This document shows, piece by piece, positions 1 through 8,926 of a stretch of DNA of 22,385 nucleotides. The notes under the pieces are model-generated. The model was not told the DNA's origin, searched no databases, and worked only from the letters and a program-made list of their open reading frames with translations. Each line of letters opens with the position of its first letter. Position 1 is the stretch's first letter. Position numbers and translations under genes: made by a program. The DNA is from Thioalkalivibrio nitratireducens (lineage in GTDB: Bacteria; Pseudomonadota; Gammaproteobacteria; Ectothiorhodospirales; Ectothiorhodospiraceae): NCBI GenBank assembly GCA_011390385.1, contig JAABSN010000041.1, positions 1 to 22,385 of the forward strand, in the 5' to 3' direction.

Positions 1-524
1 CGCCATGCATCCAGGACGGGGTCGCAGGCCTTGGGGCGGGATTGTCCATGGAGCCAGATCGGCTCGACCTGAGACAGCGCATTCGTTCTTTGTCCGGTCT
101 GCAGCAGAGCCTGCAAACGGTAGCAGGTCAGTTCCGTCGAGAGAGTGTCGTCATCGCTGGCAAACTGGAGAAACCGGGACCATTGTCCCTCCTTGGCGAG
201 ATGATCCAGATAATGATTCCGCAGCATTCCGGCAAGCGGGCCGCTGTCATGGACCTCAAGGAAGGCCGCGATGTCGCCGGGGTCTGCGGCACTGAGGTTG
301 CGAGCCAGCCGGCGGTAATCCAGGTACTGCAACAATGGGTAGCCGCTCAGAACCTGCCGCGTGGCGAGGAAGATACCTTCCTCGTCGCCGCTCAACGCAC
401 GCTCGGCGAGAAGGAACAGGCTGCGTTCGAAGCTGAACTTGCTTTCCGTGCCGGCGGGCCGCGCATCGACGGCTCCAGCCAGGAAGGCAAGGACGATCGC
501 GACTGCAAGTGTGCCGATCCGCAT
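1..524 (-). CDS. slt: Soluble lytic murein transglycosylase, N-terminal part (runs off the left edge)
   Basis: About 174 codons are visible, starting at an ATG at 524 and leaving the window at position 1. The protein opens with a likely signal peptide (MRIGTLAVAIVLAFLAGAVDA, residues 1-21). A helical region follows with YPLLQYLDYRRLARNL at about residues 61-76, typical of the superhelical U-domain at the N terminus of Slt70. The family cleaves the MurNAc-GlcNAc bond of peptidoglycan in the periplasm, forming 1,6-anhydro-MurNAc ends. The catalytic SLT domain lies at the C terminus and is outside the window, so activity cannot be checked. The gene sits 144 bp downstream of rluE on the same strand and may be read through from that operon. 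The family call rests on N-terminal similarity only. Confidence 0.8.
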   Translation of the reverse strand, partial: MRIGTLAVAIVLAFLAGAVDARPAGTESKFSFERSLFLLAERALSGDEEGIFLATRQVLSGYPLLQYLDYRRLARNLSAADPGDIAAFLEVHDSGPLAGMLRNHYLDHLAKEGQWSRFLQFASDDDTLSTELTCYRLQALLQTGQRTNALSQVEPIWLHGQSRPKACDPVLDAW

Positions 525-628
525 GGTGCTGATTCCTCGATAGAGGCTGGTCCAGACCGTTCCCATCTTCCGCAAGTCCGATGCCCGTGGCAATGGTGCA
601 CCGAAGGATTCCGCGCCCGCGCGGCAGA

Positions 629-642
629 CGGGTTTCGACCCG
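629..642. other. Short perfect stem-loop between rluE and slt
   Basis: CGGGT (629-633) pairs with ACCCG (638-642) around a TTCG loop. It lies in the 144-bp gap between the stop of rluE and the start of slt. No T-run follows on either strand, so it is not a standard intrinsic terminator. It could be an mRNA 3'-end stabiliser or chance in GC-rich DNA. Confidence 0.3.
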
Positions 643-668
643 GGGTGGACCGATGGGCGCGGGTGCGC

Positions 669-1211
669 TCAGCTCGCGCCGATTTCGAGGCTGTGTCCGG
701 GTTCGATGCCGTCGATGGTCCAGGACGCGACCCGATAGCGGACCAGACGCAGCGTCGGATGTCCGACCGCGGCTGTCATGCGCCTCACCTGCCGATTGCG
801 CCCTTCGGTCAGGGTCATCGCCAGCCACCGGGTCGGAATGTTGCGGCGCACGCGGATCGGAGGTTCGCGTGGCCATAATTCGGGAGGGTCGATCGCCTCC
901 ACGCGTGCCGGGCGGGTCAGTCCGTCGCGCAACTCGACGCCATCGCGTAAAGCCTGCAGCGCCGCCGAGTCTGGAATGCCTTCGACCTGCACCCAGTAGG
1001 TCTTGCTGGTCCGGTGCATCGGGTCACTGAGCCGTGCCTGCAGGCGGCCGTCATCGGTCAGTACGACCAGCCCTTCGCTGTCCCGATCGAGGCGTCCGGC
1101 TGCATGCACGCCGGGAGCGGCGATGAAGTCCGCGAGCGTCGGACGCCCATGCGCATCGGTGAACTGTGTGAGCACGCCCCAGGGCTTGTTGAACAGAAGA
1201 ACGCGGGCCAC
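669..1211 (-). CDS. rluE: 23S rRNA pseudouridine synthase, RluE-like (RsuA/RluB/E/F family)
   Basis: About 180 aa with the RsuA/RluBEF catalytic fold and no S4 domain, as in E. coli RluE, which makes pseudouridine 2457 in 23S rRNA. Visible landmarks are [14 protein letters not shown] near the start, the catalytic-aspartate motif [10 protein letters not shown] (Asp at about residue 42), YWVQVEG, and the C-terminal [21 protein letters not shown]. The start is uncertain. The chosen GTG at 1211 lies one base after the stop of the DUF1007 gene and puts the N terminus where RluE begins. An in-frame ATG at 1265 would add 18 residues and overlap the upstream gene by 53 bp. Neither has a convincing Shine-Dalgarno, so expression probably depends on translational coupling. 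It is the fourth gene of the mdh run. Confidence 0.88.
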   Translation of the reverse strand: MARVLLFNKPWGVLTQFTDAHGRPTLADFIAAPGVHAAGRLDRDSEGLVVLTDDGRLQARLSDPMHRTSKTYWVQVEGIPDSAALQALRDGVELRDGLTRPARVEAIDPPELWPREPPIRVRRNIPTRWLAMTLTEGRNRQVRRMTAAVGHPTLRLVRYRVASWTIDGIEPGHSLEIGAS

Positions 1212-1212
1212 G

Positions 1213-1884
1213 TCAGTCGCAATGAACCGTGACCGTTTCGGCAAAGTGACGCCCAAGATCAGCATCGCCGGTCTGCGTGAAGTCCAGGGCAAGGGCCTTG
1301 GCCACGATCGCTGGGTCAGGTCTGGGCCTGACAATCTCGAGCCTGCAGTTGTCGGCGTCGGATTCGAACCCCGGTGGCGTTTCGGGGTCGTGAAGAACCT
1401 CGATGAAATAGGTCGGGTCGTGGATCGCATAACGCAGGCGGCTGGTGCGGGGGTCCACGGCTGTATCGAGAAGCAGCCGGAACTGGAAATGGACCTGCTT
1501 GTTCTGCAGGAAGAGTCTGGATTCACCTTCCGGCCGAACCGCGATTGGCTGATCATCGGCATGAACTTCGGTATACCAGTGGTATTCCGTAAGGTTTTCA
1601 AGAATTTCAGCGCCCAGGTTGGCCAATTTGTCTTCAGGCGTATCCCCCTCGAACTGATTCATCGCGTCGTCGTAGAGGTAGCGGCTATAGGTGGGATCGA
1701 TGACCCAGGTCTGCTCGAACGCATGGACTTCGCCGTCCGGGTTGGTCTGGAGGACGATGATCAGGTCGATCCACGCATGCGGGTGGGCGACCAATGGAGC
1801 TGCAGTTCCAATCCAGAGAAACAAGCCAGCGATCGGCCAGAAGACCGCGCGGAACCGGTGTTGGTGTCTTGCAGGTTGGTTCAT
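1213..1884 (-). CDS. DUF1007 family periplasmic protein
   Basis: A 223-aa protein. It has a Sec-type signal peptide (basic start, hydrophobic stretch [21 protein letters not shown]), and the mature part begins [10 protein letters not shown], the hallmark N terminus of DUF1007. The rest ([36 protein letters not shown]) fits the family. DUF1007 proteins are often encoded beside, or fused to, a nickel/cobalt permease of the NicO/RcnA type and are presumed to help metal uptake or export. The HPH at the mature N terminus could bind metal, which is inference. No permease gene is present here, so the role is open. The ATG has a good upstream AGGGG and overlaps the exonuclease stop (ATGA), indicating translational coupling. 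Confidence 0.8.
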   Translation of the reverse strand: MNQPARHQHRFRAVFWPIAGLFLWIGTAAPLVAHPHAWIDLIIVLQTNPDGEVHAFEQTWVIDPTYSRYLYDDAMNQFEGDTPEDKLANLGAEILENLTEYHWYTEVHADDQPIAVRPEGESRLFLQNKQVHFQFRLLLDTAVDPRTSRLRYAIHDPTYFIEVLHDPETPPGFESDADNCRLEIVRPRPDPAIVAKALALDFTQTGDADLGRHFAETVTVHCD

Positions 1885-2879
1885 GTTTGCCTTGCCCCTT
1901 CGTGTGCCGGGCGCGCGAGGGTTTCGGCAATGTCCAGCAGTTGCCGGCGATAGCTGGCCGCGACCCCCAGGGCTTCCAGCCGTTTGGCCGCGTCCGCTTG
2001 CGGCCCCTGCGGATACAGCTTCGACCATTCCGGGAGGCCGGCGATGTCGGTGACCAGGCCTGTGAGCTGGCGGGCCAGACGCAGGTCTTCAACGCGTTCC
2101 GCCACTTGCCTGGCAATCTCTGCTGCTCCGCGGATCCTGCAGTTTCGGATGCCCTGAGGGTCGCCAAGGATGGCGGTCAGGTCGCCGAACCGGCGCAGCA
2201 TGCGCGCCGCCGTGCGCGGGCCGACCCCGACGAGGCCCGCGATGTTGTCGCTTCGGTCACCCGCAAGAGCCAGCATGTCGGCCACCTGCTCGGGCCGGAC
2301 ACGCAGCTTGCGTTCCAGATCCCTTCGCGTCAGCGTTGTCCCGCGCTCGGGGTCGCACAGTCGGTCCTCCGGGCCAAGGATGACCTGGGCAAGATCCTTG
2401 TCAGCGCTCAGGATATCGACCCGGCAGCCTTGATTCCGGACCATGACCGCCAGGCTCGCGATCAGATCGTCGGCCTCGAATTCCGGGTGGGCCAGTTGCG
2501 CCAGGCCGAGACAGTCGAGGACCTCGCGGATGCGCAGGAACTGCGTTCGAAGTGCCTCCGGGGCGGGCGGCCGATGGGCCTTGTACGGCGGATAGAGGCG
2601 ATGGCGGAAACCGTTGCGCAGGCTGGTATCGAAGGCAAACGCGACAGGTCCTGGCTGGATGCGGGGCAGCCACTGGCATATCGAGTGGACGAAACCGTGC
2701 ACGGCGCCGCCGGGGCGCCCGAAGGCGTCCGGCTGTTCGCCTCGGGAGAACCAGGCCCTGAATACGAAGATACTGCTGTCGACCAGCGTGGATACCTGCC
2801 TCGGTACGGCGGTGTCATCCTCGACGCAGCCGTGGCGAGCCTGGTCCGGGACCGAGCGGATGGCAGGAACGCCAATCAC
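1881..2879 (-). CDS. 5'-3' exonuclease / flap endonuclease family protein (PolA N-terminal/Xni-like)
   Basis: A 332-aa stand-alone 5' nuclease. In order it shows the first metal-binding aspartate (STLVDSSIFVFRAW, about residue 38), the arch region with YPPYKAHRPPAP, EADDLIASLAV, SADKDLAQVI, and the helix-hairpin-helix DNA-binding segment LAGDRSDNIAGLVGVGPRTAARML. These are the conserved acidic clusters and H3TH of the family to which the PolA 5' nuclease domain and E. coli ExoIX/Xni belong. It is longer than Xni (about 250 aa) because of extra C-terminal sequence and a roughly 33-residue N-terminal stretch. The start is a GTG overlapping the mdh stop (GTGA), and no other good start exists before the first motif. 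Likely roles are Okazaki-fragment or repair processing. The function in this organism is not established. Confidence 0.85.
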   Translation of the reverse strand: MIGVPAIRSVPDQARHGCVEDDTAVPRQVSTLVDSSIFVFRAWFSRGEQPDAFGRPGGAVHGFVHSICQWLPRIQPGPVAFAFDTSLRNGFRHRLYPPYKAHRPPAPEALRTQFLRIREVLDCLGLAQLAHPEFEADDLIASLAVMVRNQGCRVDILSADKDLAQVILGPEDRLCDPERGTTLTRRDLERKLRVRPEQVADMLALAGDRSDNIAGLVGVGPRTAARMLRRFGDLTAILGDPQGIRNCRIRGAAEIARQVAERVEDLRLARQLTGLVTDIAGLPEWSKLYPQGPQADAAKRLEALGVAASYRRQLLDIAETLARPAHEGARQT

Positions 2880-3799
2880 TGCAATCGGGCGATGTCGGCC
2901 CTGACGCCGGCGAGCGATGCATCGAAGGCCGCCTGCTCCTCGCTGTTCAGATCGACTTCGACCACTCGTTCCATGCCGCCGGCCCCCAGGATGCAGGGAA
3001 CGCCCATCGCGACATCCTTCGCACCGTACTCGCCGTCCAGTAGGGCGACAGTGGGCAACACACGGCGGCGATCAACCACGATCGCCTCGACCATGGACTT
3101 GATCGCGGCAGCCGGCGCGTCATAGGCGCTGGACGTCTGTTTCAGCGCAAGAATCTCGGCACCCCCGTGGCGGGTGCGTTCGACGATGCGGTCGATCGCC
3201 TCCTGGTCCATGAAATGATGCAGCGGGAGCCCGTTGATGCCCGAGTAACGCAGCATGGGCACCATCGCGTCGCCGTGTCCCCCGAGGACCAGAGTGTGGA
3301 TATCGCGGGTGGAAAGCCCGGTCTCCAGTGCAATGAAGGCCGCCATGCGGGAGGCGTCGAGTACCCCGGCCTGGCCGAACACCCGGGAGCGGTCCCAGCC
3401 GGTTTTCTGCCAGGCCCGATAGGTGAGTACATCCACGGGGTTGGAGACAACCAGGATCCGGCTATCCGGGGCTTCGCGCATCACGTCGACAAGGATGCCA
3501 TCGAGGATATCAACGTTCTTGTCGAGCACATCGGACCGGGACATTCCCGGCTTGCGCGGCAAACCGGCGGTGATGATGACCAGTTCCGCACCGGCGATGA
3601 CCCCGGGGGCTGTATCGCCTGTCAGACGGGCGTCGAAACCGAACAGGGGTGCGGTCTCCTGGATATCCAGCGCGGCACCGGCGGCGGCTCCCTCGCGCAC
3701 GTCGAGCAGTGCGATTTCGCGTGCAAGGTCCGATTCAGCAAGGAACTGCGCGGTCGATTCGCCGACTCGCCCGGCACCAACAATGGCGATTTTTCGCAT
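2876..3799 (-). CDS. mdh: Malate dehydrogenase, LDH-like type
   Basis: A 307-aa NAD-dependent malate dehydrogenase of the lactate-dehydrogenase-like branch, interconverting malate and oxaloacetate. Visible features are the Rossmann motif VGAGRVG (7-13), Asp33 at the end of strand 2 (NAD preference), the mobile loop LPRKPGMSRSD with Arg82 and Arg88, VSNPVDVLTY, Asp148 and Arg151, and catalytic His175 in GGHGDAMVP. Arg82 occupies the position that is Gln in lactate dehydrogenases, favouring malate. The chosen ATG at 3799 has GGAGG eight bases upstream; an ATG at 3814 would add five residues. It is the first gene of the coupled run with the exonuclease, DUF1007 and rluE. It lies downstream of the malic enzyme on the same strand, separated by 251 bp carrying a REPIN-like repeat. 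Confidence 0.93.
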   Translation of the reverse strand: MRKIAIVGAGRVGESTAQFLAESDLAREIALLDVREGAAAGAALDIQETAPLFGFDARLTGDTAPGVIAGAELVIITAGLPRKPGMSRSDVLDKNVDILDGILVDVMREAPDSRILVVSNPVDVLTYRAWQKTGWDRSRVFGQAGVLDASRMAAFIALETGLSTRDIHTLVLGGHGDAMVPMLRYSGINGLPLHHFMDQEAIDRIVERTRHGGAEILALKQTSSAYDAPAAAIKSMVEAIVVDRRRVLPTVALLDGEYGAKDVAMGVPCILGAGGMERVVEVDLNSEEQAAFDASLAGVRADIARLQ

Positions 3800-3887
3800 G
3801 TTTGCATCCTCCATATTACGGTTTCGTGTTCGAAGGGCTGCTTGCGTTCTGTTCCTTGCCGCTGGCGCAGGCTCCAAGGCGCGTCAA

Positions 3888-4009
3888 CTTGAAAGAACCC
3901 GTGCAGGTTGCCGTGAGGCGCAAGCCGAACCGCGCCGGCCCTGACCGCAGAGCCTCGGACGGCGCAATTCGCTGCGCTCATTGGCACCCTACGCCTGCAC
4001 CGTTCATGT
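3888..4009. repeat. REPIN-like element, copy 1
   Basis: Two REP-type palindromes face each other. The left half contains GCCGTGAGGCGCAAGCCGAA and the right half contains GCGCAATTCGCTGCGC followed by GGCACCCTACG. The right end is a good GTAG-headed terminus (read on the minus strand). The left terminus has lost about seven bases relative to it: GTGCAGG is followed directly by TTGCC. Flanking GTGCAGG and CCTGCAC are inverted. It fills most of the gap between the malic enzyme and mdh. Related copies lie at about 13456, 19292 and 9207. Confidence 0.75.
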
Positions 4010-4050
4010 TGCGAGGTGACGCGTCAGCCTATGAAGGTTCAACGAAAACT

Positions 4051-5271
<1,221 letters not shown>

Positions 5272-5378
5272 GTTGGGGGTTCAATCCATCGGCGGGGTTG
5301 GGGGTGCATCGGGCTCGGGCGGTCATGGCAAGGCCGGCTGTGAACAGTGTAATGCGTTGGCTGGCAACGCGCATGCAC

Positions 5379-5396
5379 CGGCGTCTGCGGACGCCG
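5379..5396 (-). other. Perfect 7-bp stem-loop just after the M48 peptidase gene
   Basis: CGGCGTC (5379-5385) pairs with GACGCCG (5390-5396) around TGCG. It begins 8 bp beyond the stop of the peptidase gene. No T-run follows on the minus strand, so it is a weak candidate for a terminator or 3'-end protector. Confidence 0.35.
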
Positions 5397-5403
5397 TGGG
5401 CGT

Positions 5404-6273
5404 TCACCGCACCGGGTGCGTTGGCAGCCGGCCGCGCCGCGCCTGTGCGTAAAGCGGTTGCATCTGGCTGGCGAGCAGCGCAAGGTCGCGCTGCCGGGAC
5501 TGCGGCGCCGGATGGGTACTGAGAAATACCGGCTGGCGGGCATTGGCGCTGGCTGCCATCTTGCGCCAGAGACTGGCGGCGGCATCCGGGTGGTAGCCGG
5601 CGCGCGCGGCGAGCTCGATCCCGATGCGATCGGCCTCCGATTCCATCTGGCGGCTGTTCGGCAACTGCACGGCAATGATCGCGGCCAGACCGGCACCGGT
5701 CAGGGCGATATCAGAGCGGTCTCCGGTCGCCGCGTACGTCGCCAGCGCGATGTTGCTGGCGAGAGCCACGGACATCTTTTCGGCCGAGTGCGCTGACAAC
5801 GCGTGAGCGATCTCGTGGCCAATGATCTGCGCAAGCTCGTCATCGGTGAGTTCCAGTTGCTTGATGATCCCGGTGTAGATGGCCATCTTGCCGCCTGCCA
5901 TGGCGAATGCGTTGATGGTGTCCGGCTCGTCGATGACCGACATCTCCCAGTCCCATTCGGCGGTCTCTGGCCGGTATCGCACGGCCTGAGCGACCACGCG
6001 CTGCGAAATCGCCACTACGCGGCGCTTGGTCCCGGGGTCGCTGTCGATGCGTCCTTCCTTGCGCGCAGGGGTCAGCATTTCGGTATACGCCTGGCGCGAG
6101 GCAGAGATGGCCGCGCTCTCCGAGACCAGCATCAGCTGCGAGCGGCCCGTGACCGGGTTGGTCGAGCAGGCCGAGAGCAGCACAGCCAGGCTCGCAAGCA
6201 GTACCAGGACGGCGATTCGCCAGGGTGCCCGGTGCACGGCCGCAGGCCGCGGGTGGGGTCGGGGATGTTTCAT
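5404..6273 (-). CDS. M48 family zinc metallopeptidase, lipoprotein
   Basis: A 289-aa protein. The basic start and hydrophobic stretch (about residues 19-34) end in the lipobox LSAC, with Cys36 as the predicted lipidation site. CSTNPVTGRSQL follows, typical of outer-membrane M48 lipoproteins such as LoiP/YggG and YcaL. The zinc site is HEIAH (153-157), with the third ligand in ESEAD (Glu213). It probably acts in periplasmic protein quality control at the outer membrane, which is inferred from the family. It has no multiple membrane segments, so it is not HtpX. It lies on the same strand as the malic enzyme (132-bp gap) and downstream of rpmE. The ATG at 6273 has a weak Shine-Dalgarno but is well placed for the signal peptide. 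Confidence 0.9.
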   Translation of the reverse strand: MKHPRPHPRPAAVHRAPWRIAVLVLLASLAVLLSACSTNPVTGRSQLMLVSESAAISASRQAYTEMLTPARKEGRIDSDPGTKRRVVAISQRVVAQAVRYRPETAEWDWEMSVIDEPDTINAFAMAGGKMAIYTGIIKQLELTDDELAQIIGHEIAHALSAHSAEKMSVALASNIALATYAATGDRSDIALTGAGLAAIIAVQLPNSRQMESEADRIGIELAARAGYHPDAAASLWRKMAASANARQPVFLSTHPAPQSRQRDLALLASQMQPLYAQARRGRLPTHPVR

Positions 6274-6416
6274 CTTCGTGGAACCTCGCGCAGCGTGCAG
6301 ATCTCTCGCGAATCCGCGAGCATGTACGCAATATTAGCGCGATGCGCGTGAACCGTGCCTTAATGCGAGCCAGCGTGTCCCGTGCAAACAGGACGGGCAC
6401 CCAAGTCCGACAGGCT

Positions 6417-6599
6417 CCTAGTGTCCTGTCACACGTCTAATGGCCGCTTCTCGCCTCGCCCGATGGGAGCCCCCGAGCGACGCCAGCGCGGCGTTGCAGC
6501 GCTTGACAATGGAATGGCCATTGCGCTGCGCGCTGCGCCTGGCCCTGACGCCGCTCGGGGGCTCTGAAGACGTCATCAGACGCGTGACAGGACACTAGG
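6417..6599. mobile_element. MITE-like palindromic element with about 26-bp inverted ends
   Basis: The left end CCTAGTGTCCTGTCAC and the right end, read on the other strand, are identical over 16 bases. They stay similar for about ten more (ACGTCTAATG versus GCGTCTGATG). Further in, AGCCCCCGAGCGACGCC faces AGCCCCCGAGCGGCGTC, and the centre is AATGGCCATT, so the whole element can fold into one long imperfect hairpin. It carries no ORF that resembles a transposase. The right end lies two bases from the rpmE stop codon, so it also forms the 3' end of that transcript. The CTAG or TA at the ends could be target duplication or part of the termini. The name MITE is inference from structure. Confidence 0.65.
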
Positions 6600-6600
6600 T

Positions 6601-6804
6601 TCAGAACCCGTAGCGGCGACGGAACTTGTCGACCTGTCCCGCAGTATCGAGCATTTTCTGCTTGCCCGTGTAGAACGGATGGCACTGCGAGCAGACGTCG
6701 ATGTGCATCTCGCCCCCGGCGAAAGTGGAGCGGGTCTCGAAGATGTTCCCGCAGCTGCAGGTGACCTTGACATCATTGTATTTCGGGTGGATGTTCGCTT
6801 TCAT
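6601..6804 (-). CDS. rpmE: 50S ribosomal protein L31
   Basis: A 67-aa protein, full length for L31. It starts [16 protein letters not shown] and carries four cysteines, Cys16, Cys18, Cys38 and Cys41, in a CxC...CxxC arrangement. This is the zinc-binding type, not the zinc-free paralogue. HPFYTGKQK and the C-terminal KFRRRYGF are characteristic. It binds the large ribosomal subunit at the central protuberance. It appears to be a single gene. Its stop codon touches the MITE-like palindrome, and the 469-bp gap before rimO lies on its upstream side. Confidence 0.97.
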   Translation of the reverse strand: MKANIHPKYNDVKVTCSCGNIFETRSTFAGGEMHIDVCSQCHPFYTGKQKMLDTAGQVDKFRRRYGF

Positions 6805-7273
6805 GATTCTGGCTCGGGTCGGGTTCCGGCGAAAAGTTCATTAGCATAGCGGTGTAGGCGGGTGACTGGCAAGTATCGGCATGCGACGGCAACAGCGGAA
6901 ACCTTGATGGGCGGTGTCCGGCGCTTGTCCTTCGTGTGCAAGGCGCGGTCCGGTGTCGGGTGCCGCGAAACCCGGTGCACTCTCGTGACCGCGTCCCCGG
7001 CGTTGAACGCGCGTTTGACCGTAAGTCGTTGACCTGTCGGACTGACTCGAGTTGTCCCCACTTCCTGTGGATAACTCTGTGGACGGATTGTCACTGGAAC
7101 GCTGCAGCCCTTGCGGCACGCGGTTTCGCGAGTGTTGGGCAATGTTTAACCAAGAGAGATAACCTATTGAAAAATATATTGAAAGCAGAAGGCTTCACCG
7201 GTCGTTCCAGGAGCTCTGGTGTAAGCCGCCAGCGTGCGTGCTTCCGGGGGCGCTTGTGAATAAGCGCCAGGAA
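6805..7273. other. 469-bp intergenic region between divergent rpmE and rimO
   Basis: No convincing gene was found. It must contain promoters for both rpmE (minus) and rimO (plus), but no clear sigma70 pair stands out. It includes an unusually AT-rich patch (about 7141-7185), a perfect DnaA box (7066-7074), and in-frame GTG codons at 7238 and 7256 that are less likely starts for rimO. Confidence 0.6.
7066..7074 (-). promoter_or_regulatory. Perfect DnaA box
   Basis: The plus strand reads TGTGGATAA, so the minus strand carries the consensus TTATCCACA with no mismatch. A two-mismatch version (TTGTCCCCA) lies at 7055-7063, and a weaker TGTGGA lies just downstream at about 7079. Whether DnaA binds here is unknown. 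A single perfect 9-mer can occur by chance. Confidence 0.5.
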
Positions 7274-8590
7274 ATGTCAACCCCTGAACCGCGAATCGGC
7301 TTCGTCAGTCTGGGGTGCCCGAAGGCGCTGGTGGATTCCGAGCAGATCCTCTCGCGCCTGCGCGCCGAGGGGTATGGGATCGCGCCCGATTACGCCGGCG
7401 CGGATCTGGTGGTGGTGAATACCTGCGGATTCATCGACAGTGCCGTCGCCGAATCCCTGGACGCGATTGGCGAGGCCATGTCCGAGAATGGCCGCGTGGT
7501 CGTTACCGGTTGCCTCGGGAAGGATGCCGCCCGCATTCAGGCCGTCCATCCCGGCGTGCTCGCGGTGACGGGTCCTCAGGCCTTCGAGGAAGTGATGGCT
7601 GCGGTGCATCAGCAGGTACCGCCGCCACACGATCCCTTCGCAAGCCTGTTGCCGCCACAGGGAATCAAGCTCACGCCGCGTCACTATGCCTACCTGAAGA
7701 TCTCCGAGGGCTGCAATCATCGCTGCAGCTTCTGCATCATCCCGAGTCTGCGCGGGGATCTGGTCAGTCGGCCGATCGGCGAGATCCTGGGTGAGGCCGA
7801 GCGTCTGGCTGCGGCCGGTGTGCGCGAACTGCTGGTGATCTCCCAGGACACATCGGCCTACGGTGTCGATGTTCGCTACCGCACCGGGTTCTTCGGCGGT
7901 CGCCCGCTGAAATCGGATATCGAGCATCTGGCCACGGCGCTGGGTGACCTGGGAATCTGGGTGCGCCTGCACTACGTTTATCCCTACCCGCACGTGGATC
8001 GTCTGATTCCGCTGATGGCGCAGGGACGGTTGCTGCCTTACCTGGATATGCCGCTGCAGCACGGACATCCGCGTGTGCTGAAGGCGATGCGCCGTCCTGC
8101 GGCCGCCGAGCGGGTGCTTGAGCGCATCCGCCGGTGGCGCGAGCAGGTTCCGGAGTTGACGTTGCGGTCGACCTTCATTGTCGGATTCCCGGGAGAAACC
8201 GAGAGGGAGTTCGAGGCGCTGCTGCAGTTTCTGGAAGAGGCGCAGTTGGATCGTGTCGGGGCGTTCGCGTATTCCCCGGTCGAAGGCGCGGCCGCCAACG
8301 CGCTCACCGACCCGGTGCCCGAGGCCGAGAAACAGGCGCGGTTGGAGGCCTTCATGGAGCTGCAGGCAACGATCAGTGCCGGCAAGCTGCAGGCGAAGAT
8401 CGGGAGCCATCAGACGGTGCTTGTCGATGGCAAGGCCGACGATGGCACCCTGATTGCGCGCTCCGCCGCAGACGCCCCGGAGATCGACGGCGTAGTCTTC
8501 GTCGAGGGTGTCGAGGCCACAACCGGGGACTTTCTGACCGTGGAGGTGACAGACGCCACGGACCATGACCTCTTTGCCCGGGGCGTCTGA
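7274..8590 (+). CDS. rimO: Ribosomal protein uS12 methylthiotransferase RimO
   Basis: A 438-aa radical-SAM enzyme that adds a methylthio group to the conserved aspartate (Asp89 in E. coli) of ribosomal protein S12. The N-terminal UPF0004 domain supplies Cys15, Cys51 and Cys80 for one 4Fe-4S cluster ([26 protein letters not shown]). The radical-SAM motif CNHRCSFC (Cys147, Cys151, Cys154) binds the other. [18 protein letters not shown] and [11 protein letters not shown] follow, and the C terminus is a TRAM domain. Cysteine spacing and length match E. coli RimO closely. The ATG at 7274 was chosen because [14 protein letters not shown] aligns with the family start. GTG at 7256 has a better spaced GGGGG and would add six residues. 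Downstream are two small unknown genes on the same strand. Confidence 0.97.
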   Translation: MSTPEPRIGFVSLGCPKALVDSEQILSRLRAEGYGIAPDYAGADLVVVNTCGFIDSAVAESLDAIGEAMSENGRVVVTGCLGKDAARIQAVHPGVLAVTGPQAFEEVMAAVHQQVPPPHDPFASLLPPQGIKLTPRHYAYLKISEGCNHRCSFCIIPSLRGDLVSRPIGEILGEAERLAAAGVRELLVISQDTSAYGVDVRYRTGFFGGRPLKSDIEHLATALGDLGIWVRLHYVYPYPHVDRLIPLMAQGRLLPYLDMPLQHGHPRVLKAMRRPAAAERVLERIRRWREQVPELTLRSTFIVGFPGETEREFEALLQFLEEAQLDRVGAFAYSPVEGAAANALTDPVPEAEKQARLEAFMELQATISAGKLQAKIGSHQTVLVDGKADDGTLIARSAADAPEIDGVVFVEGVEATTGDFLTVEVTDATDHDLFARGV

Positions 8591-8681
8591 AACGCTACGG
8601 GTACCCTGTAATTCCTGGTGATTACCGCCTGCGCCCAGCGTCTCACGTAGCATCGGGATTTCGAACCTATCGGGAGTTGCG

Positions 8682-8909
8682 ATGAACATCGAACGGATCG
8701 ACGACAACCACTTCCGTCTGAGCATCGACCTCAAACAGGGGCAGAAGCTGTCCAAGGCGATCAATGGCAAGGCACGCGAAATGCGCAATGCAGCGCTGGC
8801 GCTGTCTTCCGTGCTCGGTGAGGCGTATGCGCAGGCCAATAACGATTTCCGGCAACCGCCGCATGCCTTCGACGAACGCGCGCCGAAGCAGCCGAGTATC
8901 GAGGACTGA
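8682..8909 (+). CDS. Small hypothetical protein (75 aa)
   Basis: I do not recognise the family. The ATG is preceded by a good GGGAG six bases upstream, and the next gene begins 17 bp after its stop with a similar site, so the pair looks like a real two-gene unit. The protein is soluble, charged and probably mostly helical. It has no cysteine, signal peptide or membrane segment. The N terminus MNIERIDDNHFRLSID looks like a short beta element, then a helix (about residues 19-50, KLSKAINGKAREMRNAAL), then a polar, proline-containing tail. It lies 91 bp after rimO. The start and existence are well supported by the ribosome site and spacing; function is unknown. Confidence 0.65.
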   Translation: MNIERIDDNHFRLSIDLKQGQKLSKAINGKAREMRNAALALSSVLGEAYAQANNDFRQPPHAFDERAPKQPSIED

Positions 8910-8926
8910 GGTAACGGGGAGACACG

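Noticed and set aside
42..878. Plus-strand open frame across the left edge
   Set aside because: It crosses slt and rluE, both recognisable on the minus strand, and has low-complexity arginine-rich sequence.
5404..6273. HtpX membrane protease
   Set aside because: It has a lipobox and no multiple membrane segments. The lipoprotein M48 branch fits better.
6801..7142. 113-codon minus-strand frame upstream of rpmE
   Set aside because: It overlaps the rpmE start, lacks a ribosome site and shows no recognisable motif.
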